From NCBI RefSeq assembly GCF_032854445.1, contig NC_088305.1, positions 22,608,955 to 22,672,954 of the forward strand: a DNA stretch of 64,000 nt, given 5' to 3'. The notes below the pieces were generated by a model that was not told the DNA's origin, ran no database searches, and saw nothing but the letters and a program-made list of their open reading frames with translations. Source of the stretch: Liolophura sinensis. Its lineage: Eukaryota > Mollusca > Polyplacophora > Chitonida > Chitonidae. The position numbers and the translations under genes are program-made. Below, piece by piece: positions 33,841 to 46,132 of this stretch (within the stretch, counting starts at the first letter, position 1; each line of letters starts with the position of its first letter).

Positions 33841-35794
33841 TAAACCTTACCTTTCCAGTGCAACTGGCCCCAAAAGCCTTCTGACTTTAATGTCAGAGTA
33901 ATGTATTTTTTTGTGATTAACGTCTGAGGCTATACTTAAGAATTTCCCAATTACATGATGGTCAATTTTATGGGTGAAGAAAGACGTAGTACTAGAGATA
34001 GATTTGCAAGTAACTGACCGGCTTTACTGACTGCACAAAGGGCTGGTTATTGTCTGTTACCAAAGCAGCGCAAAAAGAGATCGGCGAACGCCACAATATT
34101 CCTTGTCCAAGGCCTGAATGATGAAAATATGAAATACATACCTATGCGACAACAGGTTTTTGTGCATACAATGATGTTTTCGTGGAAGACACAGATGTGT
34201 ACTGTGTTAAGCAGAGATATCGAGTTGGAAGTATTGAAACCTTCAGACAAGACGTTTATGTATGCTGTAACCAGTGTGACGCATCAGAAACCTACGGGTA
34301 GTAGCGCAAGTGGTAAGGCGTTTAAAACAATTACCCTTCGTCGAATTCCTCGCCTAACTAAGCTGTCGACCACCTTCTCCAAATTAGCCCAGCTGTGATA
34401 TTAGCCGGCTGATATGTGGGGTCTGCTCCACCTGTCGATGGTGCAGTGAACCGGCTGCTCGTCTGATTAGGTCTACCAGCTGGTGGCCGATCGGGGTTCG
34501 CCCGTACCCCGCCGCTAACCCCTCCGTGACTGACGCGCTGATTGGCAAAAGTGGTATTGAACTTTGAGAGATCAATAAAACCATGCACAAAGATCTGATA
34601 AGTACCTTAATTTAAGAGAAACTGTATTTACGTAGCCCGCTTGGGGATCTAATTTGGCGAGGGATCTGGTCTTGCCATGGTGGATCCAAGTCTGGTTTTG
34701 TCGATTGTTTCACGGTAATGAGCTTGAGATTTGCTAAAATTCTCTACAGACAGCTCTGATTACAACCGACTGTATAGACAATTACCCAGAAGACTGGCAA
34801 AGTTGTGAACTGGTTTGATAGATAAGATACTAAAACTCGAACGGAATCACAGGAAGGTATTCAGGACAAATGGAAAAAAAGGGGTTAGAGTACGGACGTT
34901 AAGCTCGGCATACACACAGCATATCGCGCAACTCCACTTAACTCACCTGATATTACTGAATTCCTCTCACATCTGGATAAACATACGACTAAAATTCCTG
35001 AGCGCTGAACTGGAGTTGCACTCCAATGCCGGTTCAATCCAAGGCTGTATGATCATCACTAGGATAAACGGCGAACGGCCAGGTAAGCTGTGTCGATCTA
35101 AGTTCTATTGTGTGCTGAGATCCTGCTGGTGACTTGGGGACTTTAGTCCAAAATGTTTAAAGTTCCGTGTATTCAAGAAGTTAAGATGCAAGCTAACTCA
35201 ACCAAACTGGTGTTCGCCATACAACTTTAAGATTGAACCGGTATGCAGTTAACGATTGGAGGAAAACTCCAGTTCAATGAATTAATGAATGCTCGGGATT
35301 CAGCGTCGTATTCAAGTCAAGTCGTTATTTCGCATAAACGAGCGCTTAAGTGGGAATGTAACGGTCCGTTTAATTGTGTTGAGCTGGGTTTTAAGCCCCG
35401 TGCATGCACTTGATTTCTCCGGTCGGAAAATATAGTTTTTATTCATAAATTTATGGACAGATTAGAGCCGAGTTTTGAAATTTAGATCCGTGGACCCAAA
35501 TATTGGAAAGAAAACAGAGCAATCTACACCGGGTTACATGTATAGATCGACTGAGATCCTCAACGTTGGCCACGTTTACCAACAAGTGTGTTGTTCTTGA
35601 AGGTCACGGCGTGTGTGATATGGTATGGTATATATGAATAATGTATGGTTAAAAGGTCATCAAAATACCGCCTGGCAAATTCAATCGATCGAGCTATAAA
35701 ATAGATTATTTTTCAATAATTTTTGCATATAGTCGCATTCCCAGAAAACATATGACCAAAAATCGCCGAAATTCACATACATATTATCACTAAT
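33841..35794. other. No gene recognised
   Basis: Unique sequence. An 89-codon frame (34129-34398) and a 105-codon frame (34815-35132) show no domain. A tRNA-like phrase near 34298 is treated as unproven. Confidence 0.4.
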
Positions 35795-35925
35795 ACAAAA
35801 GACAAATCCATAGAGAAGCAAAACTAGCGCAGCAGAGAAATGGTGTGAAAATTGTCAAATGGCAACAAGTAGCCGGTGAATTCCGGCCTCTGGTAAATTT
35901 ACTCCAGTTAGGGGTTTGTCTAAAA
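35795..35925 (+). repeat. Dispersed repeat family X, copy C
   Basis: ATAGAGAAGCAAAACTAGCG, TGTCAAATGG, CCGGTGAATTCCGGCCTCTG and TTTACTCCAGTTAGGGGTTT are in the same order as copy B. Heavily diverged. Confidence 0.55.
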
Positions 35926-36094
35926 GAATACAATGCACTCGCCCACTAGCGTCGCTGTTGAAGTAGAAATAGGTATGACATACGTTGATGATTAATGCTA
36001 CTTATTACATCATTGGTTTATCATTATTCAGAACGCTGTGTCACTCCCACATTTAATTAACATGTTCAAGAAATGCTTGGGGAACTAATATAAT

Positions 36095-36240
36095 TAAGGC
36101 GTACAATATAGAGAGTAAGACCAGAGCAGCGACGACAGTGTGATAGCTGGCAAATAATCAAACGTAATCAGTGAAATACAGCGTCTTTTCAATTTACCGC
36201 ATTCAGGGTTTTATTCTAACTGTTCATGTAAATGCTCCAA
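36095..36240 (+). repeat. Dispersed repeat family X, copy D
   Basis: ATATAGAGAGTAAGACCAGA, GCAGCGACGACAGTGTGATA, GCAAATAATCAAACGTAATC, AGTGAAATACAG, CAATTTACCGCATTCAGGGT and TTATTCTAACTGTTCATGTA make this the closest match to copy B. It holds a single unit of the segment that is six-fold amplified there. Confidence 0.7.
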
Positions 36241-36291
36241 CACAATCTCGGTTTTTGGAAACAAATAATACAAACAAAAAACAAAAAACAA

Positions 36292-36330
36292 CAGCACCAT
36301 AGAGAGTAAAACCAGAGTGTAATACTTGCC
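36292..36330 (+). repeat. Dispersed repeat family X, 5' fragment (copy E)
   Basis: CACCATAGAGAGTAAAACCA plus GAGTGTAAT is only the first segment, 50 bp after copy D ends. It may be a partial tandem duplicate of copy D. Confidence 0.5.
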
Positions 36331-36869
36331 AAAAATTGTTTCAGAAATTCCAGCAAATCAACCTTTATAAATGAAAGAACTAAGGGCATCCCTGTTTGCT
36401 TTTTCACGTTAACATAACGGTGACCTGTTTCAGTCTTTATATGTAACCTTGGATATGTTTTTATGTGAGTATGTATGCTTGGGTTAGATTTCATATGGTG
36501 TGTAAGTTGGCGTCCACTTCTTCCGTGAGAGGTTTTAGGTTGGTAAGAATCCACATGCAGTTTACAGCTGGAGTTTTGTAATGACACAACAGTACCTTCA
36601 GTACATAAACAGTACCTAAAATGGTTTGACTTCCTGTAGAGGGTTTTTTTTCAGTAGGAATGAAAATTGTTTGGTGCAAATTTCTTTATGCAAGAATCCA
36701 TTCCGTGTATGGATTTTCCACACAGAGCACTCTCCACAGGTTTCGTCTAACTGTACGCTAACGTTCATTTTCAGCTTGGGCTTCATTAATACCTAACCAT
36801 TTACAAAGCACTGATATGGGATTTCTGAATCTCCAGAACACTCCACTAGTGTGAGTGTGGCCTGCTTTA

Positions 36870-37045
36870 ATCGGGATACACCGGGCAGAGCCCAAGGAAA
36901 CGGCAGACACCACCCAAGAAACGGTGAACTTATTTTTGGTAGGAGGAAACATGACAGAGCACAAAGAAACGGCGGTCTTATGGCTGGAGGAAACCGGACA
37001 GAGCCCATGAACCGGCGATCTGTTCAATGGCTGGAGGAAACTAGC
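36870..37045. repeat. Degenerate direct repeats related to the SINE body
   Basis: Three irregularly spaced copies of a GGAGGAAACCGGACAGAGCC-like phrase followed by AAGGAAACGGCG. The phrase matches the minus-strand SINE core (GGAGGAAACCGGGCAGAGCC), suggesting duplication inside an old SINE. No head or tail is seen. Confidence 0.5.
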
Positions 37046-39514
37046 GTATTCTGAAGTGTGGCTGCAAAGCAATTGCCCTGACTCAGCAGCGTCGGCGAGA
37101 CAAATTTGCAGTCGGACATTCTACCTCTTTTGTCAAAGGCTAGTAACCAACGGTGTTACCATTTCACCTATTGCTTAGAGATCCCCAAGTAAAAGCAGAT
37201 TTATTGTCAAACTGAAAGAGCTATTGCTAGGCAAGGACGAAGAAGGAAAAAACTTTGTATCGGTTCGCTATAAATGAATATTAGATGAGTGTGCGTCTGG
37301 GGCTGCACAATATAAAATCTATTCACTGGTCCTTGGTAGTAAAGTATATAACTTTTATATGTGTGGGTCTGCCCCAAGCTTCTGTGAGGCAGCATTACAG
37401 TCCAGTATATCTTGGGAATCATGCTCTCTTAAAGCTTAAGTGTTATATTTTACACTATTAAGATCAGGAGGAGTGAATGCAATGTTAGAGTTGCATGTAT
37501 CTGACCAATTTTATTAAGTGTTAATATTTCAACACCCTTAAAAGGTGTTAAACCTTAAAGTACGGCGTAAAACACCAATCAAAAAAAAAATCAATCAAAG
37601 GTGTTATTATTCCAACTCCATTGAAAGTGTTAGTTTCTCTTATTCTGTTTTAAGACGAAGACAATTCGCGCTCTTTGTGAATGATTCAGGTTTTCTGAAT
37701 ATCTCTATGTGTCAACCACACCTTTTTCTAAAAACACGTCCACCTGACCACACCTGATAGAACTAACACAGACTACCAGCGGTAGGATGTGTTATACGAT
37801 TTGTAACGTGAGTGTCTTACATTCTATGCGGCTGTTGATTCTTTAATTTTGGTGTAAAACTTCCGCTCTTTTCAAACGGCCATTAACTTGTTTAACAGAA
37901 CAGAGAATAACGCATTGAATCTGAAAAGATACTAAAGGTTTTTCTAATTATGATGTACCTAGCCCAGATACGAACAAGTGGTGCATCACTTATATACTTA
38001 AAAAAACTTGTCATCAGCTTGAAATAGATGACGAGATGGGAGAATAAGGAGGGCGGTATGAGTTTGTTAGCAGTCAAGCCATTGAACAGATTGGACTTTG
38101 AACTTCCTTGATATGAGAACATCAACAGTCTCCTCATTGTCAAACCCGAAGTGAATCTTCCAGAATTTTCAAATGAATTAAAATGCGGATGCATTTTTTA
38201 TACCATCCTTTACGTTGTTTCTTTTTCATTGGTGTTCGTCGACATTTTGGGCGTTTATGGACCTCTGTATAATTATGTAATTCAAAACTGTTTTTCGGAA
38301 TTCATCTTTTGATGGCTGCAAATGAGGTCGCCAAGGCACTTCTGGGTGTGACTGAAAAGCCCATTTTTTTTTTTAGCAAAAACTAAGGAGATATTTCCTT
38401 CTTTTGACTTAATATTTCGGTTACATGGATTCGATCTTTACAAATCGAAACCGGGTTTCTCGATATCAACAATTTGATTGTTGACTTTAGTTTCAAATGC
38501 TCAGCGACAACAATAATCGATTGGTAACATTAACAAAAGGTTATCTTCACACGCGGAATAAAAGCTGAAATTTTGTCCTGATAATGTTAATAATTCATAG
38601 TGTTTATTTCTCAGCTTCAGAAATGGGAGTGTTTTCCTTTACGTCAATTTACGCTATTGTATTCTGAGGAAGGTGATCATTCTCTTTCCGGTTTCTTTGT
38701 TGCATTTTACTGTATTACTTCAGTTAAAACGCCAGCGGGAAGTTCACGTGTCAGTGAAAGATCCAGCTCAAAATGACTGATCTGAGGTACAGGAATGTTC
38801 TGATGTGTTAATGCAACGTGAACTACATTGCTGGGAAAAGGTAGAGTGAAACAAACAAAAAAAAAGTGGTGCGAGAACGGGGTAATTCAGAGAAAGCCCA
38901 GCTCGATTCAGACCTGACATTAAATGTACAGGACATTGATTTGGCTGAACTCACGATCAGCACTGTAGAGTAAATGGTGGAGGAGCAAAGCTGCTGGAAG
39001 ACGCCTTGGGAGAAAAAAAAAGAAGTTGTGTAATTGAAGATGCGCGTTTTAATTAAATTCGAGATTAACGTGAGCTGGGCTGGGCTTTTGCCTCAACTCT
39101 TAAGACGGAGGTAGTTTGGCATGTCGTTCTCTGGTAAGGAGAGTAAAATCTACTAAAGGATTTCCCATTTCTACGCTGACTTAGTATCCACGCTTCAAAA
39201 TCTCAAAGAGGAAACAGTGTGCTAGAGTTCTGAATAAAAAAGAGCATGCTGGGTTGAGGAGGAAACAGTTAAAAACGGAGCCATAGGACAGATTAAACTG
39301 TTAGGGTCATGCCACATTAAAGCCAGTCTCATTCAAACACGTGTATTCAAATATGAAAAATCTGAAATATCTGAAATTTCTATATTTTATATAAATTTCT
39401 ATATTTCTATAAAAGTCTATATTTAATGTCGGTTATGCACATCAGATTACCACTAATCACAGGCTCCTTATGCTGATAGAAGGAACACTGGGTACCAGGG
39501 TAACAAAACACTTG
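37046..39514. other. No gene recognised; tiny SINE 3' fragment at 37556-37585
   Basis: AAAGTACGGCGTAAAACACC plus AATCAAAAAA at 37556-37585 is the SINE terminus alone. The rest is unique, with open frames up to 100 codons and no recognisable product. Confidence 0.45.
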
Positions 39515-39765
39515 TATTTATTTATTTGTTTGGTGTTTTACCCCGTCCTCAGCAGTATTTCACTTTTACGACGGCAACCAGCATCGTGTGTGCGTGTGTG
39601 TGTGTGGGGGGGGGGGGGGGGGGGGGTGGAGGAGACCGTTTAGAATCTGGGGAAACGCACCGTCATCCGCAGGTTTCTGGCAGACCTTCCCACGTACGGT
39701 TGGAGAGGAAGCCAGCATGAGCTGAACTCACAGCCACAACAATGGTGAGAGGCTCCTGGGTCATT
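39515..39765 (-). mobile_element. SINE interrupted by a GT/poly-G tract
   Basis: Minus-strand SINE with AAAT tail, 3' end, body and B-box region up to CCATTGTTGTGGCTGTGAG. Between the GCCGTCGT and GGAGGAAACC-like segments it carries (GT)n followed by an uninterrupted run of about 21 G (near 39607-39627) that replaces the usual ATTATGGTGGGAG sequence. Confidence 0.88.
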
Positions 39766-41705
39766 GCGACGCACAGATATGATAGCCATCCCAGCAGACC
39801 TCCAATGGTGCGTATGACATCCACATATCTGTGTTAAAGAATGTGCATGTACAACTGCATATATATAACATGTTTCTATATAATAATTTTCAGTCTTATG
39901 ATAGGGTTACGGGTGTAGGATCTCGTTACGTTACGTGACACTGTGTTACACCTGACTGTAACACGATGCGAATTAGTAGTAAGGACGTGCTGAGTTTAAT
40001 AAAAATCGCACCACGAAAACCTGATCTATACAACAACGCGTATGAAGCGGAGTTTCTGCTGCCCAAGCGCTTGTGTAAGTGCCAATACTATGATTATTAA
40101 CTCATTAATTCTATTTTAATTAAAATTTCCAAAAAATATCCACACCAATGAGGAGTTCTATGTCGTCAGAAGAGTGCCCTATATATGTTGTAATATCAGC
40201 ACCAAGCCCAGACTAATGCTAAGATGATTTTGAGCGAAGAATTACCATTTTTATCGGTGCAGCACGTATAATAGTTGGTTCACTATACAGCCTCTAACGA
40301 CAGTCCAGAGAACCACAATAGGCAGAATCAGTGCGTGAAAGGGTGATAAAAAGTATAAGGTAGCATAATTGTCGCCCGCTTTGCATCGTCTTTGCATTAA
40401 TGGGCGGCATATTCCCGTAATATTCTCAAAGACAAGAGCTGTACTGCCTGGACGTCGAGTTAGACATTCGTACATCGTTCGCAGACCACGCCTGCGCGTT
40501 CCATGTCATCAATCGTTAATCAACCTAAATCACCAATTCCCAAAGTAGTACCTAAGAAGCAGGTATAATATGAAGAGATAAGCACTCACGAGTTTTCAGT
40601 GATGCCTGGAAAACACTATAGATATTCCATCCTTCACATCCATTTCAAATTTCAGACTCGTAGTGTGTTATGTGTAATGTATGTCCACCCATTTCACAAA
40701 CGTAAGAGCGATCAGCAGATGTTCAGTGGGAAAGCAACCATGATGAGCTACAAATCTCACTTTGGTACGGGGACATAAATTATTCACACAGCCCGGCTTC
40801 GCTGCAAGATGTTATGCCAAGGACATACACATCTCATCACGTAATGTGCTGAGTCTTTGGATACCGAAATGCATTTGGGCTAAGCTACATACATATGTAA
40901 GCAATACTTCGGATTGGTATAGGCTTTACATAATCGAACAACCTTTCCTACGTTTACGAGAAGTGCAGTGGAAATGCCATAAACGTGACAAATGACAGAG
41001 TCTTATTAATTAGTGTCCTGACGTATTGACAAACAGAGGTTTTTCATCAAGAGTGGAGGGCTGATGTCAGCTATAATGACCAGAGAAGAAATATAATATT
41101 CACTCGATTGTCATGCGACGCTGGGTAAAAAAGAGTAATAAGCAGGGACGTGCCACCTATATGTGCTCAGGCGGAACAGTCGATGCACGGGTTTTTTCAC
41201 CGATAACATTCGGCACGGCTCAAGCATGCAAAGCAAACAGATTGTTAGCTTTTCTGATGAGCGATATTCTATGAGATCTCGTGGACTTCTACAAACAGAT
41301 ACTGTTAAGATGTTTGTCGTCTGTTCAGGAAATACCTCATATAGCACGCTTCAGCCATAAATGATGGATCAGACACGCTAAACTTTCTATAGAATCCATA
41401 AACAGTTTTCTTCTTGTACAAACTAAATTAAAAGGGATCAAGAAATTACTTTGTATGACATTTAAGAAAAGCTTTAAATTGCCCAACTGTTAACTGCCTG
41501 AGTATCTTGAACGTGCCTCGTTAGGACTTATAAACAACGCTAAAGGAAAGAGACACTAACATTCCTGAAAACATATCCAGTTCGTGTGCCCTTGTGTTTA
41601 TATACTGTTGCATACAGTAAACGTTTTACTTGTATCGATACATTTAAAGTATCGACATAATTAAAACTCCTTAGATACGACAAATCACCGGGTATCTCAC
41701 AAAAA
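39766..41705. other. No gene or repeat recognised
   Basis: Unique sequence with frames up to 78 codons. Nothing supported. Confidence 0.4.
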
Positions 41706-41905
41706 ATAAATTTATTTGTTTGATTAGTATTTTACGCCATACTCATGAATATTTCACTTATACGACGGCGGCCATCATTACCATATTACTGCGGCCATCA
41801 TTACTATAAAATGTGATCATCATTACTATGCCGAGTATAGCCCCGGAGTAACTTAGGACCATCCGCAAGTTGCTGTCAGACCGTACGGCCGAAAAAAGAA
41901 AACCC
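41706..41905 (-). mobile_element. SINE with internal short duplications
   Basis: Minus-strand copy with GATTAGTATTTTACGCC and ATACTCATGAATATTTCACT. Then GCGGCCATCATTAC occurs twice with a third partial ATCATCATTACTATG, local expansion of the CGGCCAGCATTATGG segment. It ends near GCAAGTTGCTGTCAGACC. Confidence 0.82.
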
Positions 41906-41915
41906 CGAACAAATA

Positions 41916-42150
41916 AACATTTATTTATATGGCTGCCGTGCAATGCCATGCTCAAAAAAATTTAACTTATATGACAGGTGTCTGTTTTGGGTGGAGGAAA
42001 CCGGACTGCTTGGAGTAAACCACAGCCTTTTGGCAGGTGCTTGTAAAATATTTATTCCATTTGATTATTGTTTAATGCTCCACTCAAGGATTTTAAGTTA
42101 CTTTTATGTGTGGAGAAAACTGGGCTGAAGGATCACGAAACACCCTTACA
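41916..42150 (-). repeat. Two adjacent degenerate SINE-like copies
   Basis: One piece (41916-42040) has ATTTAACTTATATGACAGG, GGAGGAAACCGGACTGCTTG and TTTTGGCAGG. The next (42046-42150) has ATTTATTCCATTTGATTATT and CACTCAAGGATTTTAAG. Both follow the minus-strand SINE order but are heavily decayed. Confidence 0.5.
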
Positions 42151-42779
42151 CTTAATTCAAATTTAGTCTTAACTTTTATTTTTTAACCTAAGCGTTAATT
42201 TTCAATTTTGTCATAAAAGTCAAGGTCAACTATTATTATTACTATAAAAAGCCTTAAGATAGGTAACAATTTTAGAGCAGTTAACTGTTTTGAAGTTAAG
42301 AACTATTTAAGAAGTTAACGTCTGACTTAAACACAAGGCAGCTTCGTGATCCCAGGGTCAGAATATCAGCGTCATTCGTCAGGAGTCTGACAAGCCAGCA
42401 ATCAAAAAAAAAATAATGATTTACTTGATTGTAGCTTATTGACATAGTCAAGAACCACCAGTCAAATAGATATTTATTTCTAAGTGTGACGTACACACGT
42501 GTCGCTTACACCATATTGGTGGAAGACAGATGGTTTTCTAAGGCCGTCAGACTGGGGAAACTGCCAGGCGAGGGTTGTCAACTGCTTATTATCAACTCGG
42601 CCCCATTAGCTGAATAAAACAGTGTCATCTACAAATTCTTGTTCAAATCAAGGTTCGAACTCCCATGTGTCCTAACATTTAAAGGGAATGCCCGTTGCAA
42701 ACAATCCACCTTTGACAAGCTATGGAACTGACGAGATTATTGTCACTAAAGCCCCAGAAACAGAGTGAGGAGAGGAGGT
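42151..42779. other. No gene recognised
   Basis: AT-rich, with faint SINE-like phrases (ACCACCAGTCAAATAGATA near 42450) too degraded to delimit. Confidence 0.35.
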
Positions 42780-42907
42780 ACAAACTGCCTGTCTAAATAA
42801 AGGGTTTGAACCCAGGTTGTGTTTGAATAGAAGAGCGCCTATGAGCACCAAACCAGGGCAAACTTTCCAAAAGTTTGATCTACCCACTGAGCTATTCGGG
42901 CGGCCAT
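42780..42907 (-). repeat. tRNA-like SINE head of a second family
   Basis: On the minus strand it reads GGCCGCCCGAATAGCTCAGT, GGGTAGATC (A box, about 42895-42880) and CCTGGGTTCAAACCC (B box, 42812-42802). The boxes are about 82 bp apart against about 44 bp in a normal tRNA, so it is not an ordinary tRNA gene. The body does not match the common SINE. Confidence 0.65.
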
Positions 42908-44023
42908 GCTGAAACTGTCTGACATTATGAACACATAACAATGCTGACACGCATAATTAATGAGACATGAACATGAATGCATCACAGAACACATAAACTC
43001 TATAAACTCAATTCCCATTACTCACAATGGCGTAATTAATGCTATATGGCATTGGCCGTGTGGATTTGCTCATAACTAACATATGCTTTAATACATTAGA
43101 AATGAATACTATTACTACTAATAATCTCTAGGGTGTTAAAAAATTCTTATTATATAGTTAAGGAAACCGTATTCCAGCCAAATGCCATGCTCCTTATACA
43201 CGACGACACTGTTTTTTGGGGCAATGTACTTGTACCCCACCGGCATTCTCTACATCACAGACAATCCATGTGTTTCTCCATCAGACTATGTAAGTGGATA
43301 TGGTTTTATACGGCTGTAGATGGCGCTTCGGCTCAATGATCTGCCCATTAAGAGACTTGACGGTTGTCCACCACTCGCCCAGCGATTAACTCTAGGTTCA
43401 GTACATAGACATGATGGTCCCCGTCGATCAATTAACCTGTCAAGTGGCGTCTGCATCGATTCTTACTGAAGACCCCGCGACTGTCCCACCAATAAGCCTC
43501 GTCTCTTAGGCCCCCCCCCTGGAAAATGTCAAAGGGGTTAAATCTTTGTTATTTGACATTTTCCCGCGGTACTTCCGTCATATCGAGGCTGCAAGGCTGC
43601 ACCTGGCTTAACACAAAGGCATGCTTACAGCCCAGAACATTCTGTCATCCCATCCGTTTAGTGCAGCCATTGACCGACAGGTGGTGTACCCTTGTTCCAA
43701 AAGCTTAATTGTTAAAAGGCAAAATACAAAAGCTGCGTTTCTTGGATGGAGGCAGTCGGCTTACGTGGAAATGCCACACATTCTTTCATTTGATTTGCCT
43801 GGTATTGTTTTTGGATCCGGAAGTAATATTACAAATCTAGATCTCAGAAACTCGGCTATCAGCTGTAAACTATCCCAGATAAGTCAGCCTGTTGTACCTA
43901 TTTTTATATCAATGCTTGAGGAAACCTTCTGGTGAGTCCTAAGACATGAATGCAACCAGGACGTCGTGCCACCTCCCTCCACAATCATGCATTAAGTGCT
44001 GTAAGATGATTGGCCAGTGTGAC
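42908..44023. other. No gene recognised
   Basis: A 104-codon open frame (43621-43935) has no recognisable domain. A short C-run lies near 43511. Confidence 0.4.
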
Positions 44024-44062
44024 GAAAAAAAAAACAAAAAAAAAAAAACAAAAAACAAAAAA
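44024..44062. repeat. A-rich tract (A, AC)
   Basis: Runs of 6-13 A separated by single C. It could be a decayed poly(A) tail, but no element is recognised upstream. Confidence 0.8.
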
Positions 44063-44800
44063 ATAAGGAGAAAAAAGGTAAAAGGTAAAGTACATTTACT
44101 TTTGCGTATAGCCTAATTCTTTTACCTTTTCAACCATCATCACGACTAAGATTTTAAAACAATTTCAGTATATTATGGGGAGTAAAGAAATATTCTGCAA
44201 AGTTTGTTAAAGCTTGCACCTTTAGTAGGCTTCTTTATCTTGGCTATACGCCTCAAGATAGAGTCAAACCGCACACTTCATATATTGCTACTGGAATAGG
44301 TTGTGTTCTTTTCCAAGGACAGACTATAAATATAGACAATACATCAATGTGTACGTAACTGATACTATAAAGAAAAAAATAGGTAGAGCTCCATGTTATA
44401 TAAATATTTTACACACGGAAGCGTGTAATCGTGAATAAAGACTCGGGAGTGTATCGCTTAGGCTTTATCATGTGGTGAGAGTTTATTTTTATCATGAGAC
44501 CATTTTTATTTTCATCATGAGGACAGTTTTGTAGGGTCTTTTTAACCTCCTAAGCCTCGGTGTTCAACCTTCGAAGCCTCAAGTACTTTCCACTTATGCA
44601 ATGCACGACAGCGGTTTGGTTTATGTATGGAGTAAACCACCAACTTCACGTAGATAGGTGACCAACTTCCTGACTTAAACCGCCCATTTGTCGAACCGAC
44701 AATTCGTCCTCTCTCCTGCTTTTTAATTTTGATAAGTTTACATGTCTGACAAATTGAACACAGACTGCGATAGTTCTAGATAGTTTCTGTGTGTTTATTT
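44063..44800. other. No gene recognised
   Basis: Unique AT-rich sequence. Nothing supported. Confidence 0.4.
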
Positions 44801-44903
44801 TATTTATTGATTTGATTGGTGTTTTTCGCCATACTCAAGAAGCATAACGCTGGGAGGAAACCGGGCAGGCCCTAGGAGAAACCCACGACAATCCGCAGCT
44901 TAT
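44801..44903 (-). mobile_element. SINE, 5'-truncated
   Basis: (TTTA)n, TGATTTGATTGGTGTTTTTC, CCATACTCAAGAA, then GGGAGGAAACCGGGCAGG and CCACGACAATCCGCAG. The segment covering ATTTCACTTATACGACGGCG is deleted. Confidence 0.82.
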
Positions 44904-46132
44904 TTTCTGTTTAAACAGAACATATGTCCGCATGTATGGCTTTTATATGGCTTTCCTTTACATAGAGAATAATTCTGTTTTTTTTTGCAGTTTAGTGATT
45001 CCAATGTGGCTTCCTTTAAACAGAAAATATGTTCGATTTGCAGTTTAATGGCACCGATGTGGTTTTTCTTTAAACCGAAAATATGTGCAGCTTGCAGTTT
45101 AATGATTCCGATGTGGTTTTCCTTTACACAGAGAGTATGTCTGTGTCTATGTTTTCAGGTTTATGCTTCCAATATTTCTTGTCGGTTGCCCACCGTTGTT
45201 CAAGCGTTTACCGAATTATCTACCAGACGCATTTATTCTATTGTAGCTAATTGAAATGTCAGGACGTAAAGAGCGCCACTCATCGGCTCACGGTGGTATT
45301 ACCATTTCACCTTTACTGGCTAACGTCACATTGTTCGATCTCTCAATAAGGAGTTCGGAGTAGTTTTGTTGAAGTAGACACATTTGTTTTACCTTGGAGC
45401 ATGTAGGAAGCAATAATGGAGAAACGTTGCCAGACGGAATAGTTGCAGTGCGAATTTCGGACTCACAGTGTCTTTCAACAGAATTAGTCTGCAATGTATT
45501 GTACTCACTTTTACAACAAAGTCCATGTGGGTAATCGTAAAAAGAGCGTGTCGGAGATGGTTGTAAATTGGATGGCAACTTAAACATTGATACGTCTTTA
45601 CTTCTATGAAATCATAGAAGTGTGTTTTCTCGGACAACCTGGGAACATGAAAACGACGAAGAAAATTCCATATTTAGTCCCTTTGTACTTATTAACATAT
45701 TTCAATGATGTAACGCTAAAAATCTTTATCACTTGGTATAATTTTGATTTATTGCTGTTGTCAGTACATGTAGGTCTTGTGGCAAGTGGTCCATAATAGA
45801 ATCTTGGAACGGGGTGTCATCGAGTGGTTACAGCTTCAAATCGCGAGGTCACACTATCCTAGCCTTGCACAGAAGTGTTTCCAACAAAGAATCTAAAAAC
45901 TACAAACACAGAGCTTACCTGGAGCTAAATAGTCACACACCTATCGTTCTGTATAACAGTAGAAATGATTCCCTTTTTTATAAATGAATCGCATAACATC
46001 CAATATAATATCCCCACATAGGGGAAAAGGACTGTATACTCATGCCCACAATGGCCATGGTAAAGCCGGAGTTAACCACTGTATTTTATCGCAGAGTTTG
46101 TGTTTTGTATAAAAATCAGTAGACTTTGATCG
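44904..46132. other. No gene recognised; weak 60-bp near-repeats at 44.97-45.15 kb
   Basis: TTTGCAGTTTAGTGATTCCA, TGCAGTTTAATGGCACCGAT and TTGCAGTTTAATGATTCCGA recur with GTGG(C/T)TT and AAAATATGT between 44.98 and 45.15 kb, a diverged tandem repeat of about 60 bp. No coding sequence is recognised. Confidence 0.5.

Noticed and set aside
34298-34580. tRNA or SINE head (GTAGCGCAAGTGGTAAGGCG and TTCGTCGAATTCC)
   Set aside because: The A-box-like part is fair, but the B box is broken by an insertion. I could not find an acceptor stem or a second copy in the window.
43621-43935. 104-codon frame as a possible exon
   Set aside because: No similarity that I recognise and no splice signals that decide it.
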